Assembly (NCBI GenBank): GCA_026983735.1
Contig: JALSTN010000279.1
Span: forward strand, 1-34,204
Reading direction: 5' to 3'
Source of the DNA: Saprospiraceae bacterium
GTDB lineage: Bacteria; Bacteroidota; Bacteroidia; Chitinophagales; Saprospiraceae
Length of the DNA: 34,204 nt
The notes beneath the pieces were generated by a model. The model was not told the origin of the DNA, did not search any database, and saw nothing but the letters and a program-made list of their open reading frames with translations. This document shows, piece after piece, positions 25,573 to 34,204 of the stretch. Numbering within the stretch: the stretch's first letter is position 1; every line of letters begins with the position of its first letter. Position numbers and translations under genes: made by a program.

Positions 25573-26301
25573 ATGCCCATAAAATATGCTGTTGATATAC
25601 TTGCCATTGGAGCCCATCCGGACGATATCGAATTGAGTTGCTCCGGCACCTTACTCAAACACAAAGCACTCGGATATAGTATCGGGCTTATAGACTTAAC
25701 AATGGGCCAATTAGGCTCTAGAGGGACATCTGAACTTAGGTTGGAAGAAGCAAAAATGGCCTCAAAAATACTAGGAGCAACTTTTCGACACAACTTGAGA
25801 TGGGAGGATGGATTCTTTGAGGGAACTCAAGATCATCTTATCGACTTAATAAAGGAAATTAGAAATGCGCGTCCCAAGATTATCTTGGCCAATGCCATAC
25901 AAGACAGACATCCGGATCACGGGAGAGCTAGTACGATCATCGACAGAGCGGCTTTTTTATCTGGGCTTGTCAAAATAGAGACCTCTTACAGAGGAATGCA
26001 TCAACAACCACATCGCCCCTCTCTAGTCTTGCACTATATCCAGGATCGCTTCGTCCAACCGGATTTAGTCTTCGACATTACAAAGAATTTTGAAGAGAAG
26101 ATGTCGGCCATTTCATGCTATGCAAGTCAATTCTATTCCTCTAGGAACAAAGGGCCTGACACTCCGATTTCAACAAAGGATTTTTGGGATTACATCGAGG
26201 CCAAAGACCGATACTACGGCAGAATGATTCATTGCAAATATGGAGAGGGGTTCACTTCAGAAAGGGTAATAGGAGTGCAGGAGCTAAATGGGCTGATTTA
26301 A
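25573..26301 (+). CDS. bshB1: Bacillithiol biosynthesis deacetylase BshB1
   Basis: DILAIGAHPDDIELSCSGTLLKH, LTMGQLGSRGTSELRLEEAKMASKILGA, QDRHPDHGRAS. Confidence 0.93.
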   Translation: MPIKYAVDILAIGAHPDDIELSCSGTLLKHKALGYSIGLIDLTMGQLGSRGTSELRLEEAKMASKILGATFRHNLRWEDGFFEGTQDHLIDLIKEIRNARPKIILANAIQDRHPDHGRASTIIDRAAFLSGLVKIETSYRGMHQQPHRPSLVLHYIQDRFVQPDLVFDITKNFEEKMSAISCYASQFYSSRNKGPDTPISTKDFWDYIEAKDRYYGRMIHCKYGEGFTSERVIGVQELNGLI

Positions 26302-27080
26302 GAACTTTGGAATCCTCTCATCAGACCTCTTTCAGACTGTTCAATAAAATCGAGCACTTTTTTCTGTTCTGAAGTGTCCGGCAATTCCATTTGAATCCGC
26401 TGGATAGCTTCTTTTATCTTATATCCCCTCACATACAACATCCGATAAATCTCCTGAATATTATGGATTTGTTCATCACTAAAACCACGTCTTTTAAGTC
26501 CTACTGAATTCACTCCCGCATAAGACAAAGGCTCTCTTGCCGCTTTGACGAAAGGCGGAACATCTTTACGGACCAATGAAGCCCCACCTATAAAGGCGTG
26601 CTCTCCGATGCGTACAAACTGCTGGACGGCTGAAAGACCACCTAGAATCACATAGTCACCGATAATAACATGCCCTGCAATGTTTACATCATTTGCCAAA
26701 ATACAATTCGCACCAATCACACAATCATGAGCGACATGTACATAGGCCATGAGAAGAGTTTTATCACCAATTGAGGTAGTAAAATTGGCTTCGGTCCCCC
26801 TATTAATGGTAACATACTCTCGGATGATAACATCATCCCCTATCTCTACTATAGATTCTTCCCCATGATACTTCAGATCTTGTGGCACCGACCCCACCAC
26901 TGCCCCTTGGAATATCTTACACCGCTTTCCAATACTCGTATAATCCAATACAGAGGAAAATGGCGCAATTTCGGTATTATCTCCTATGGTCACATTCCCT
27001 TCGATATAAGCAAAGGGGCCGATACGGACATTCTCCCCTATCTGTGCCGAAGGATGAATATGAGCTTGTGGACTAATCAT
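26298..27080 (-). CDS. lpxA: Acyl-ACP--UDP-N-acetylglucosamine O-acyltransferase
   Basis: Hexapeptide repeats; ISPQAHIHPSAQIGENVRIGPFAYIEGNVTIGDNTEI; VNSVGLKRRGFS. Confidence 0.94.
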   Translation of the reverse strand: MISPQAHIHPSAQIGENVRIGPFAYIEGNVTIGDNTEIAPFSSVLDYTSIGKRCKIFQGAVVGSVPQDLKYHGEESIVEIGDDVIIREYVTINRGTEANFTTSIGDKTLLMAYVHVAHDCVIGANCILANDVNIAGHVIIGDYVILGGLSAVQQFVRIGEHAFIGGASLVRKDVPPFVKAAREPLSYAGVNSVGLKRRGFSDEQIHNIQEIYRMLYVRGYKIKEAIQRIQMELPDTSEQKKVLDFIEQSERGLMRGFQSS

Positions 27081-28492
27081 GATTTAATTTTTACGATTTG
27101 CGCTGTAAATTCTCCCTCACAAGCGATCTTATTCCCTACATATGCGATACCATACATGGTAACCATCCCTCTTCGAATAGGTTGCATGAGTTCCATTTTC
27201 AAGATCAAGGTATCACCGGGCTTTACCATATTTTTAAAGCGCGTATTGTCAATTTTTACAAAATACGTATTCCATTTACTATCCGGTTCGTTAATAATAG
27301 TCAAGGCAAGGATTCCCCCGGTTTGAGCCAATGCTTCAACTTGTAGTACTCCCGGAAATATAGGATTGCCGGGAAAATGCCCTTGAGAGTACAGTTGGTC
27401 GTGGGATATATTCTTAATACCTACGATATAATTCTCTCCGACTTCTATAATTTTATCTACCAAAAGAAATGGGTATCTATGGGGAATCATTGCCTTAATG
27501 GCTTCCGTATCTTTTATTGGCGGGATATTAGGGTCATAATTGGGCTTCCCCTTCAGCTTTTTACTCTCTACATATTTGTTCTTAATGCGTTTGGCGAGTT
27601 CGACATTCACCTTATGGCCCGGTTTATTCGCTACGATTTTCCCTTTAAGCCGCACTCCTACTAAAGATATATCTCCTATGAGATCCAACAATTTATGTCT
27701 AGCAGGTTCATTTTTAAATTGAAGGTCAATCGTATTTAAGATACCTTCTTTTTCTACGACTACAGTTTCCCTTCCCATTTTGTCGGATATTCTCTTTAGA
27801 TCATCTTCATCCATCTGTTTATTGGCGATGACGATAGCATTATTAAGATCTCCTCCTTTGATAAGGCCTTGGTCAATTAAGGCCTCCAATTCATGAACGA
27901 ATACAAAGGTACGTGCCGGAGCAATCGCATATTTATACTCATCTAAGTTCTCCAAATAAGCATATTGCTGACCTAATACCGGAGAATTAAAATCTATAAG
28001 TGTGGTAGCTTCAAAATGATCCGAAGGAATAAATAGCATTTCCGAGCCACTCTCCTCGTCTTTGTAAGACAGTGGTTCTTCAGGTTGAAAATACTCACGA
28101 GGTGCAGCCTGATCTCGAAGCCCCACTTCTTCTATCATTTGGACATAAGGCGCCGCACTTCCATCTAAAATAGGTATTTCAACATTGTCCACTGTGATCA
28201 ACGCATTGTCAACTCCCATACCATAGAGCGCTGAAAGTACATGTTCTACTGTCATAACCTGGACATCTCCTTGACGTAGTGTTGTGCTTCTATTCGTAGA
28301 AACCACTTTAGAAACATCTGCCAGGATAATAGGTTTATCTTCCAGGTCAACCCTTTGGAACTTAAATCCGTGATTCTCCGGAGCGGGATGCAAGGTTAAG
28401 GTGACTGGCTTTCCTGAGTGCAATCCAGTGCCTTGAATACGAACAACATCGGCCAGTGTCTGTTGCGGTGTATTTTTATCGGTAGTGATCAT
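27077..28492 (-). CDS. lpxC/fabZ: Bifunctional UDP-3-O-acyl-GlcNAc deacetylase / 3-hydroxyacyl-ACP dehydratase (LpxC-FabZ fusion)
   Basis: LpxC half: GTGLHSGKPVTLTLHPAP, VEHVLSALYGMGVDNA, HKLLDLIGD. FabZ half: IPHRYPFLLVDKI, GHFPGNPIFPGVLQVEALAQTGG. Confidence 0.95.
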   Translation of the reverse strand: MITTDKNTPQQTLADVVRIQGTGLHSGKPVTLTLHPAPENHGFKFQRVDLEDKPIILADVSKVVSTNRSTTLRQGDVQVMTVEHVLSALYGMGVDNALITVDNVEIPILDGSAAPYVQMIEEVGLRDQAAPREYFQPEEPLSYKDEESGSEMLFIPSDHFEATTLIDFNSPVLGQQYAYLENLDEYKYAIAPARTFVFVHELEALIDQGLIKGGDLNNAIVIANKQMDEDDLKRISDKMGRETVVVEKEGILNTIDLQFKNEPARHKLLDLIGDISLVGVRLKGKIVANKPGHKVNVELAKRIKNKYVESKKLKGKPNYDPNIPPIKDTEAIKAMIPHRYPFLLVDKIIEVGENYIVGIKNISHDQLYSQGHFPGNPIFPGVLQVEALAQTGGILALTIINEPDSKWNTYFVKIDNTRFKNMVKPGDTLILKMELMQPIRRGMVTMYGIAYVGNKIACEGEFTAQIVKIKS

Positions 28493-29519
28493 CTCGTTTA
28501 ATATGTTTTTTAAGTTGGTTAAGTTCTTTTACTAGATCAGGGAGGTTTCTAAATACAGAATAGGCTCTCATATAGTTACTGAAGTCAATAGCCGGAACCC
28601 CAAATAATTTTTGACCTTCTTTACTTGCTTTTGTCACACCACTCTTTCCCTGAATTTGAGTACCGTCAGCGACTTTGATATGTCCGACGATTGCTACTTG
28701 ACCTCCGATAAGACAATTTTTACCGATCTCGGTACTTCCCGCAATAGCAGTTTGAGCTGCGATTACAGTATTTTCGCCAATAACCACATTATGCCCTACT
28801 TGTATTAAGTTATCAAGTTTTACACCGGAGTGTATCCGCGTGCTTCCCATAGTGGCTCTATCAACTGTCGTATTGGCTCCTATTTCTACGTGATCTCCGA
28901 TTATCACATTTCCAATTTGTGGGATTTTGGCGTATTTATTTCCGTCTCTCTTTGAAAAACCAAATCCATCAGCACCTATTACTGCATTGGCATGAATGAT
29001 GACATCATCCCCAATTCGGCAATCGCGATAAATTTTGGCGCCGGGGTAAATGGTACAGCGTTTACCGATGACCACTCCCCGACCGACGAAGACATGACTA
29101 TGTATATGGGTTCCTTCACCTATGATCACCTCCTCTTTGACCACTGCAAAATCATCTATGGAGACCTGGTCGTGTATCTGGGATGATGTCGAGACAGAAG
29201 CCAATTGCGCAATGCCGGTATACTCCTCTGTGGTCGCTTCAAACTGCCCGAGCAAATAAGCCACAGACTCATATACATTGTCCACTTTTATCAAGGTTGG
29301 ACGAATAGGCCTTTGGGGGCTGTACTCTTTATCCACCAACAACACTGAGGCTTTTGTTGAATAGACGAAAGGCTCATATTTCATGTTAGACAGAAAGCTG
29401 ATGTCTCCTTTTTGCGCATGCTCCAATCCGGCAGGTGCGTGTACACTTACTTGGGGATCTCCAATGACTTCACCATTGACCAATTGAGCAATTTCTTCAG
29501 CTGTTATATTCATAGTCAT
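28476..29519 (-). CDS. lpxD: UDP-3-O-(3-hydroxyacyl)glucosamine N-acyltransferase
   Basis: Hexapeptide repeats; GADGFGFSKRDGNKYAKIPQIGNVIIGDHVEIGANTTVDRATMGSTRI. Confidence 0.95.
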   Translation of the reverse strand: MTMNITAEEIAQLVNGEVIGDPQVSVHAPAGLEHAQKGDISFLSNMKYEPFVYSTKASVLLVDKEYSPQRPIRPTLIKVDNVYESVAYLLGQFEATTEEYTGIAQLASVSTSSQIHDQVSIDDFAVVKEEVIIGEGTHIHSHVFVGRGVVIGKRCTIYPGAKIYRDCRIGDDVIIHANAVIGADGFGFSKRDGNKYAKIPQIGNVIIGDHVEIGANTTVDRATMGSTRIHSGVKLDNLIQVGHNVVIGENTVIAAQTAIAGSTEIGKNCLIGGQVAIVGHIKVADGTQIQGKSGVTKASKEGQKLFGVPAIDFSNYMRAYSVFRNLPDLVKELNQLKKHIKRDDHYR

Positions 29520-29679
29520 TCAATAGATCAAGCAAAAATATCCAGCATCATAAATCATGCAGATATTTCATACCTAAAAAAGGTTGGGTTACTATACCTC
29601 AATAACGCAAATCAACTACATCGTGTTGTTTGTACTCTGCTCAATAGTATCTCCCTTCAATATATTTCTCTCTACTCTA

Positions 29680-30987
29680 CTAGTAACGATAGTGTTCCGG
29701 CTTATAAGGTCCATTTACCGGGACGCCAATATAGGCCGCTTGATCATCAGAGAGTTCATCCAATTCTACTCCGATCTTAGCAAGGTGCAATCGCGCTACC
29801 TTCTCATCCAAATGTTTAGGAAGCACATATACCTTGTTATCGTAGTTCTCAGAGTGATTCCACAATTCCATTTGAGCCAATGTCTGATTGGTAAACGAAT
29901 TGGACATGACAAAAGAAGGATGTCCGGTAGCACACCCCAGATTGACTAATCTGCCTTCGGCCAACACGATAATATCTTTTCCTTCAACATTGTATTTATC
30001 CACTTGGGGCTTAATTTGATCTTTGGTATGTCCATAAGCTTTATTGAGCCATGCCATATCGATTTCATTATCAAAATGGCCTATATTGGCAACAATCGTT
30101 TTATCCTTCATAGTCCTAAAATGCTCTTCCGAGATAATATTTTTATTCCCGGTTGCAGTTACAACGATATTGGCTTCCTTAATTGCATCTTTCATTTTCT
30201 TCACTTCAAATCCCTCCATAGCTGCCTGAAGTGCACAAATCGGATCAATCTCCGTAACAATAACTCTGGCATGCGAACCTTGAAACGCTGCTGCAGTACC
30301 TTTCCCCACATCTCCATAGCCTGCCACTACAACGACCTTACCAGCCAACATAATATCCGTAGCTCTTCGAATTGCATCTACCGCAGATTCGCGACATCCG
30401 TATTTGTTATCAAATTTGGACTTGGTCACACTGTCATTTACGTTAATAGCAGGGACAGGCAAGGTACTATTTTTAACTCGTTCATAAAGCCGCATCACCC
30501 CTGTGGTGGTCTCCTCTGTAATACCGCGCAATTCCCCCTGTAGTTCCGGATGATGATCCAACACCATATTCGTCAAATCTCCCCCATCATCCAAGATCAT
30601 ATTAAATGGTTTTCCACCTTCAAATGCATAAAAGGTCTGTTCAATGCACCATTCATACTCCTCTTCAGTCATCCCTTTCCACGCAAAAACAGGCACGCCG
30701 GATGCCGCTATTGCTGCCGCAGCGTGATCCTGAGTGGAAAAAATATTACATGAACTCCATGCAACTTCAGCTCCCAATTCCTTAAGTGTTTCGATTAAGA
30801 CTGCCGTCTGTATTGTCATGTGAAGACACCCTGCAATTCGCGCTCCCTTCAATGGCTTGGTGGCTCCGTATTCATTCCTTAAGGACATCAATCCGGGCAT
30901 TTCCGCCTCGGCCAATTTTATTTCTTTCCGCCCCCAGTCTGCGAGCTTAATATCTTTCACCTTATAAGGTAATGTTTTGGTTTCCAT
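29680..30987 (-). CDS. ahcY: Adenosylhomocysteinase
   Basis: [67 protein letters not shown]-terminus. Confidence 0.97.
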   Translation of the reverse strand: METKTLPYKVKDIKLADWGRKEIKLAEAEMPGLMSLRNEYGATKPLKGARIAGCLHMTIQTAVLIETLKELGAEVAWSSCNIFSTQDHAAAAIAASGVPVFAWKGMTEEEYEWCIEQTFYAFEGGKPFNMILDDGGDLTNMVLDHHPELQGELRGITEETTTGVMRLYERVKNSTLPVPAINVNDSVTKSKFDNKYGCRESAVDAIRRATDIMLAGKVVVVAGYGDVGKGTAAAFQGSHARVIVTEIDPICALQAAMEGFEVKKMKDAIKEANIVVTATGNKNIISEEHFRTMKDKTIVANIGHFDNEIDMAWLNKAYGHTKDQIKPQVDKYNVEGKDIIVLAEGRLVNLGCATGHPSFVMSNSFTNQTLAQMELWNHSENYDNKVYVLPKHLDEKVARLHLAKIGVELDELSDDQAAYIGVPVNGPYKPEHYRY

Positions 30988-31014
30988 ATTTTATATTTGT
31001 TTAAAAAAATTACG

Positions 31015-31022
31015 CAAAGATA
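31015..31022 (-). promoter_or_regulatory. Candidate -7 element TATCTTTG upstream of ahcY
   Basis: Minus strand TATCTTTGCG about 28 nt before the ATG. Confidence 0.45.
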
Positions 31023-31233
31023 ACCATTTCATATAAGCTAAAGATAAAACTGGTACAAGATTCTCATAATTCATCGTATTTTAATCGATGAGGTCGAGGT
31101 AGGGCTGGTATGAAATGGCAACAGACCGTAGATTCCGTAAATCATCTTTTCCCTTCTAGACCTCTTAAAAAAATCCTATCTCAGCCTTTCTATAAATTGG
31201 TTACGCTTATAGGTCTAATTACGACAAAGGAGT

Positions 31234-31241
31234 TATCTTTG
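31234..31241 (+). promoter_or_regulatory. Candidate -7 element TATCTTTG upstream of the rhodanese-like lipoprotein gene
   Basis: TAnnTTTG match 105 nt before the ATG. Confidence 0.4.
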
Positions 31242-31346
31242 CCGCGGCAAAGGCAAAGGTGATTTATTCAACTCATCATGTGTGATTTTCGTTAAGTCAT
31301 GTCTTAGCCGGTAAAAATCTAATTTATCACATCAACTTCCAAAATA

Positions 31347-31856
31347 ATGAATAAAGGATCCTTTTTTTTACTAGCCATACTCGTCTTTCTCTTAAGCTCA
31401 TGCAAAGGGAATGGGGAGACCTCAACGACCGGTGATACTACTAACACCTCCTCCCCTCAAGCCTCTACTTCAAACCGAATGGCTGGGATAGATTTTGAAG
31501 GGAAGACCGGAATCCAATACAGTGGCCAATTGCCAAAAGTTGACAACATGAATGCTACGATGTTTAAAGAACTCGTAGAATCAGACAAGTATGTTATCCT
31601 TGACCTTAGAGCGGACAATCACTACAAAGAGGGGCATATAAAGGGTGCTGTTTCCTTCCCTATATCCGATCCAAAGTTTAAAGAGAACATCAAAAAATTG
31701 GACAAAAATGCAGCCTATTTGGTCTACAGCCAAAAAGGGATAAACAGTGTCAAAGCGATGGTCGCCCTAAAGGACGAAGACATTACTCATGTGATTAATT
31801 TAATCGGAGGAATAAACAACTGGGTAAATGATTACAACTATCCATTAGTGAAGTAA
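31347..31856 (+). CDS. Rhodanese-like domain lipoprotein, active-site Cys apparently replaced by Ser
   Basis: Lipobox LLSSCKGNG; YVILDLRADNHYKEGHIKGAVSFPI; AYLVYSQKGINSVKAM; GGINNWV. Confidence 0.85.
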   Translation: MNKGSFFLLAILVFLLSSCKGNGETSTTGDTTNTSSPQASTSNRMAGIDFEGKTGIQYSGQLPKVDNMNATMFKELVESDKYVILDLRADNHYKEGHIKGAVSFPISDPKFKENIKKLDKNAAYLVYSQKGINSVKAMVALKDEDITHVINLIGGINNWVNDYNYPLVK

Positions 31857-31919
31857 TTCTCCCCTGTTATTAGCAGTTTTTTGTAAAACATTCTTTTACC
31901 ACTAAAAATATAGCTATTC

Positions 31920-33944
31920 GTGCCTATACAACCATCTAATTCTTCACGGGCTATCCCCTTGCAACTTATTGCAAATACTATTCGAGGCCTCTCTATGGAC
32001 GCTGTTCAAAAAGCTAAAAGCGGACATCCGGGCATGCCTATGGGTATGGCGGATGTTATGTCTGTGTTATGGGGAAAGTTCCTCAGATTTAGCCCAAATA
32101 ATCCGAATTGGTTAAACCGTGACAGGTTTATTCTATCGGGAGGGCATGGGAGTATGCTGCACTATTCCTTACTTCACCTATTCGGGTATGATATGACATT
32201 GGAGGATATCAAAAGTTTCAGACAATGGGGCAGTAGAACACCCGGTCATCCGGAATACCGACATACTCCTGGCATAGAAACGACCACCGGGCCTCTCGGA
32301 CAAGGTCTTGGCAATGCCATAGGAATGGCCATAGCTGAACGCCATCTCAGCGCTAGATTTAACAAACCGGGACTGTCTATTATCGATCATCATACCTATG
32401 TGGAGGTGGGAGATGGGGACTTGGAAGAGGGGATTTCCCATGAAGTGTGCTCTCTCGCCGGGCACCTAAAGCTCAACAAACTCATCGTACTTTATGACTC
32501 AAATCATATAACTATTGATGGGGATACGACCCTCTCTTACACTGAAGATGTAAAATCTCGGTTCCTAGCCTATCATTGGGAAGTAATCCTTGCAGATGGC
32601 CATGATTACGCTCAGATAGAATCAGCACTGAGAAAAGCTCAAAATTCAAAGGACAAGCCCGTACTAATTATTTTCAAAACAATTATTGGGTATGGAAGCC
32701 CGAATAGAGCCGGCACGTCCAAAGCACACGGGGAGCCGCTGGGGGAAGAAGAAGTACGACTCAGTAAACAAAAATTGGGTATACCGGAGATTCCATTTTA
32801 CGTGCCGGATGAATTAGATGACTTAGCTCAACAATTTCATACCCTCGGAAAAGAATTAGAAGAAGCTTGGCAAAAGTCTCTTACCAAGTATAAAGAGCGC
32901 TATCCCCAACTGTACAATACATTAATTGCCTGTACTTCCAAGGCCAATTCCCCTTCGGGTATCTTTAAGAATTTTGAACCATTTACTAGTGGAAAACCCT
33001 TGGCTACAAGGGCGGCCTCAGGTAGGGTATTGGATCAGATTGCTGCAGAATACCCTTGTCTTATTGGTGGGTCAGCTGATTTAACACCTTCCAACAAAAC
33101 ACTTGTATCCAACATGGGCATTCTCTCTGCAGACAATCCTTCCGGTCAATATATCTATTATGGAGTGCGGGAATTTGGAATGGGGGCGATCATGAATGGC
33201 TTGAGATTACACAGTGGACTTCAACCATATGGCGGAACCTTTTTTGTGTTTTCAGATTATATGCGGGCTACTATTCGAATGGCCGCGCTTATGAAACTGA
33301 GGATTGTCTATGTTTTGACACATGATTCTATCGGACTTGGAGAAGATGGCCCTACGCATCAGCCGATAGAGCACCTAAGTTCGCTACGTGCGATGCCCGG
33401 CATAAAGGTGATTCGGCCAATGGATGGAGCCGAGACCTTGCATGCATGGAGAGTTGCTCTGACTGGAAAAGAAGAGCCCACTTGCCTTGTTCTAACAAGA
33501 CAGGGTCTTCCTGCCATAGAGCGAGATACCACTATGGGGCAAGCCAATGATTTAGAGAAAGGAGGCTATATCTTAGCAACAGATGAAGCACCTGAGATCA
33601 TTATTTTATCCTCGGGTTCTGAAGTGCATATCGCCTTGGAAGCGAAGCAAGCCTTAAATGAGCTTAACCTCTCTGTTAGAGTGATTTCCATGCCTTGTAT
33701 GGAGTTATTTGACCGGCAAGATGAAGCTTATAGGGAATCGGTATTACCTCGCCACATAACAAAGCGAATCGCAATAGAGGCCGCCGCCCCAATGAGTTGG
33801 TACAAATACACCGGATTAGAAGGGAAGGTTATCGGATTGAAGGATTTCGGAGCTTCGGCTCCATTTGAAACCCTTTATTCACATTTTGGCATTACGAAAG
33901 AAGCACTTATTGACGCCGCTCTATCTATGAATAAAAAACAATAA
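31920..33944 (+). CDS. tkt: Transketolase (GTG start in the ORF track)
   Basis: AKSGHPGMPMGMADVM, GPLGQGLGNAIGMAIAER, GDGDLEEGISHE, THDSIGLGEDGPTHQPIEHLSSLR. Confidence 0.95.
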   Translation: MPIQPSNSSRAIPLQLIANTIRGLSMDAVQKAKSGHPGMPMGMADVMSVLWGKFLRFSPNNPNWLNRDRFILSGGHGSMLHYSLLHLFGYDMTLEDIKSFRQWGSRTPGHPEYRHTPGIETTTGPLGQGLGNAIGMAIAERHLSARFNKPGLSIIDHHTYVEVGDGDLEEGISHEVCSLAGHLKLNKLIVLYDSNHITIDGDTTLSYTEDVKSRFLAYHWEVILADGHDYAQIESALRKAQNSKDKPVLIIFKTIIGYGSPNRAGTSKAHGEPLGEEEVRLSKQKLGIPEIPFYVPDELDDLAQQFHTLGKELEEAWQKSLTKYKERYPQLYNTLIACTSKANSPSGIFKNFEPFTSGKPLATRAASGRVLDQIAAEYPCLIGGSADLTPSNKTLVSNMGILSADNPSGQYIYYGVREFGMGAIMNGLRLHSGLQPYGGTFFVFSDYMRATIRMAALMKLRIVYVLTHDSIGLGEDGPTHQPIEHLSSLRAMPGIKVIRPMDGAETLHAWRVALTGKEEPTCLVLTRQGLPAIERDTTMGQANDLEKGGYILATDEAPEIIILSSGSEVHIALEAKQALNELNLSVRVISMPCMELFDRQDEAYRESVLPRHITKRIAIEAAAPMSWYKYTGLEGKVIGLKDFGASAPFETLYSHFGITKEALIDAALSMNKKQ

Positions 33945-34052
33945 TTGACTAAGAAATGGAGTTGGATAGAGGCATTCGCTCTTCCTTTAGAAAACATAAA
34001 CGTAGAATAGTACGTCACATAAAAAAAGCATTCGCTATAAAAAATACTTGCA

Positions 34053-34204
34053 ATGAAACCATTAAAAAACACTATTTCGCTTCTAGTCCTCTTTTGTGTC
34101 AGTTTGTCACAGATCCACGGTCAACAGGCGATTGACTTACCCAAGCGGTTCGATTACGGAAAAATGTGGACCTTTGAGCATCCCCCAAAAGCTTGGTTCA
34201 AGGA
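34053..34204 (+). CDS. N-terminus of a secreted protein, probably an S46 family peptidase (3' truncated by the window)
   Basis: MKPLKNTISLLVLFCVSLSQIHGQ signal peptide, then FDYGKMWTFEHPPKAWF, like the mature N-terminus of S46 dipeptidyl-peptidases. Not in the ORF track. Confidence 0.6.
   Translation, partial: MKPLKNTISLLVLFCVSLSQIHGQQAIDLPKRFDYGKMWTFEHPPKAWFK

Noticed and set aside
31109-31261. ORF starting at ATGAAATGGCAACAG upstream of the rhodanese-like gene
   Set aside because: Overlaps the likely promoter, no recognisable motif, ends just past the -7 element; probably non-coding.
1-34204. CRISPR arrays, tRNA/rRNA genes, prophage or transposase genes
   Set aside because: No regularly spaced repeats, no tRNA/rRNA signatures and no integrase/transposase ORFs were seen.

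Overview
The window is about 34 kb of Bacteroidota-type chromosome (T9SS C-terminal domains, TAnnTTTG promoters, LpxC-FabZ fusion, bacillithiol genes). Most of it is housekeeping: an NtrY-like kinase (5' truncated), an M23 peptidase, tsaE, alanine dehydrogenase, DUF2752, bacilliredoxin, a retropepsin-like/PDZ protein, enoyl-CoA hydratase, acyl-CoA dehydrogenase, mutS2, a B12-riboswitch-linked surface uptake locus, a glycosyltransferase, a LolD-like ATPase, a phosphoesterase, fabH, bshB1, lpxD/lpxC-fabZ/lpxA, ahcY, a rhodanese-like lipoprotein, transketolase and the start of a likely S46 peptidase. Three things deserve the closest look. (1) The 771-aa protein at 7769-10084 looks like a catalytically dead derivative of a large SF1 helicase: the sequence around a Walker A position is recognisable, but GPPGTGKS is replaced by FTSDLLAS. 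(2) A ~148-bp structured repeat is present twice at ~97% identity, plus a 34-bp mini-copy. All copies are bounded by TATGAAA, and in the two full copies the boundary forms the start codon of the next gene, which suggests an element that replaces leaders. (3) One full copy sits between a cobalamin riboswitch and its TonB-dependent receptor gene. All calls come from reading the sequence; no database search was run.
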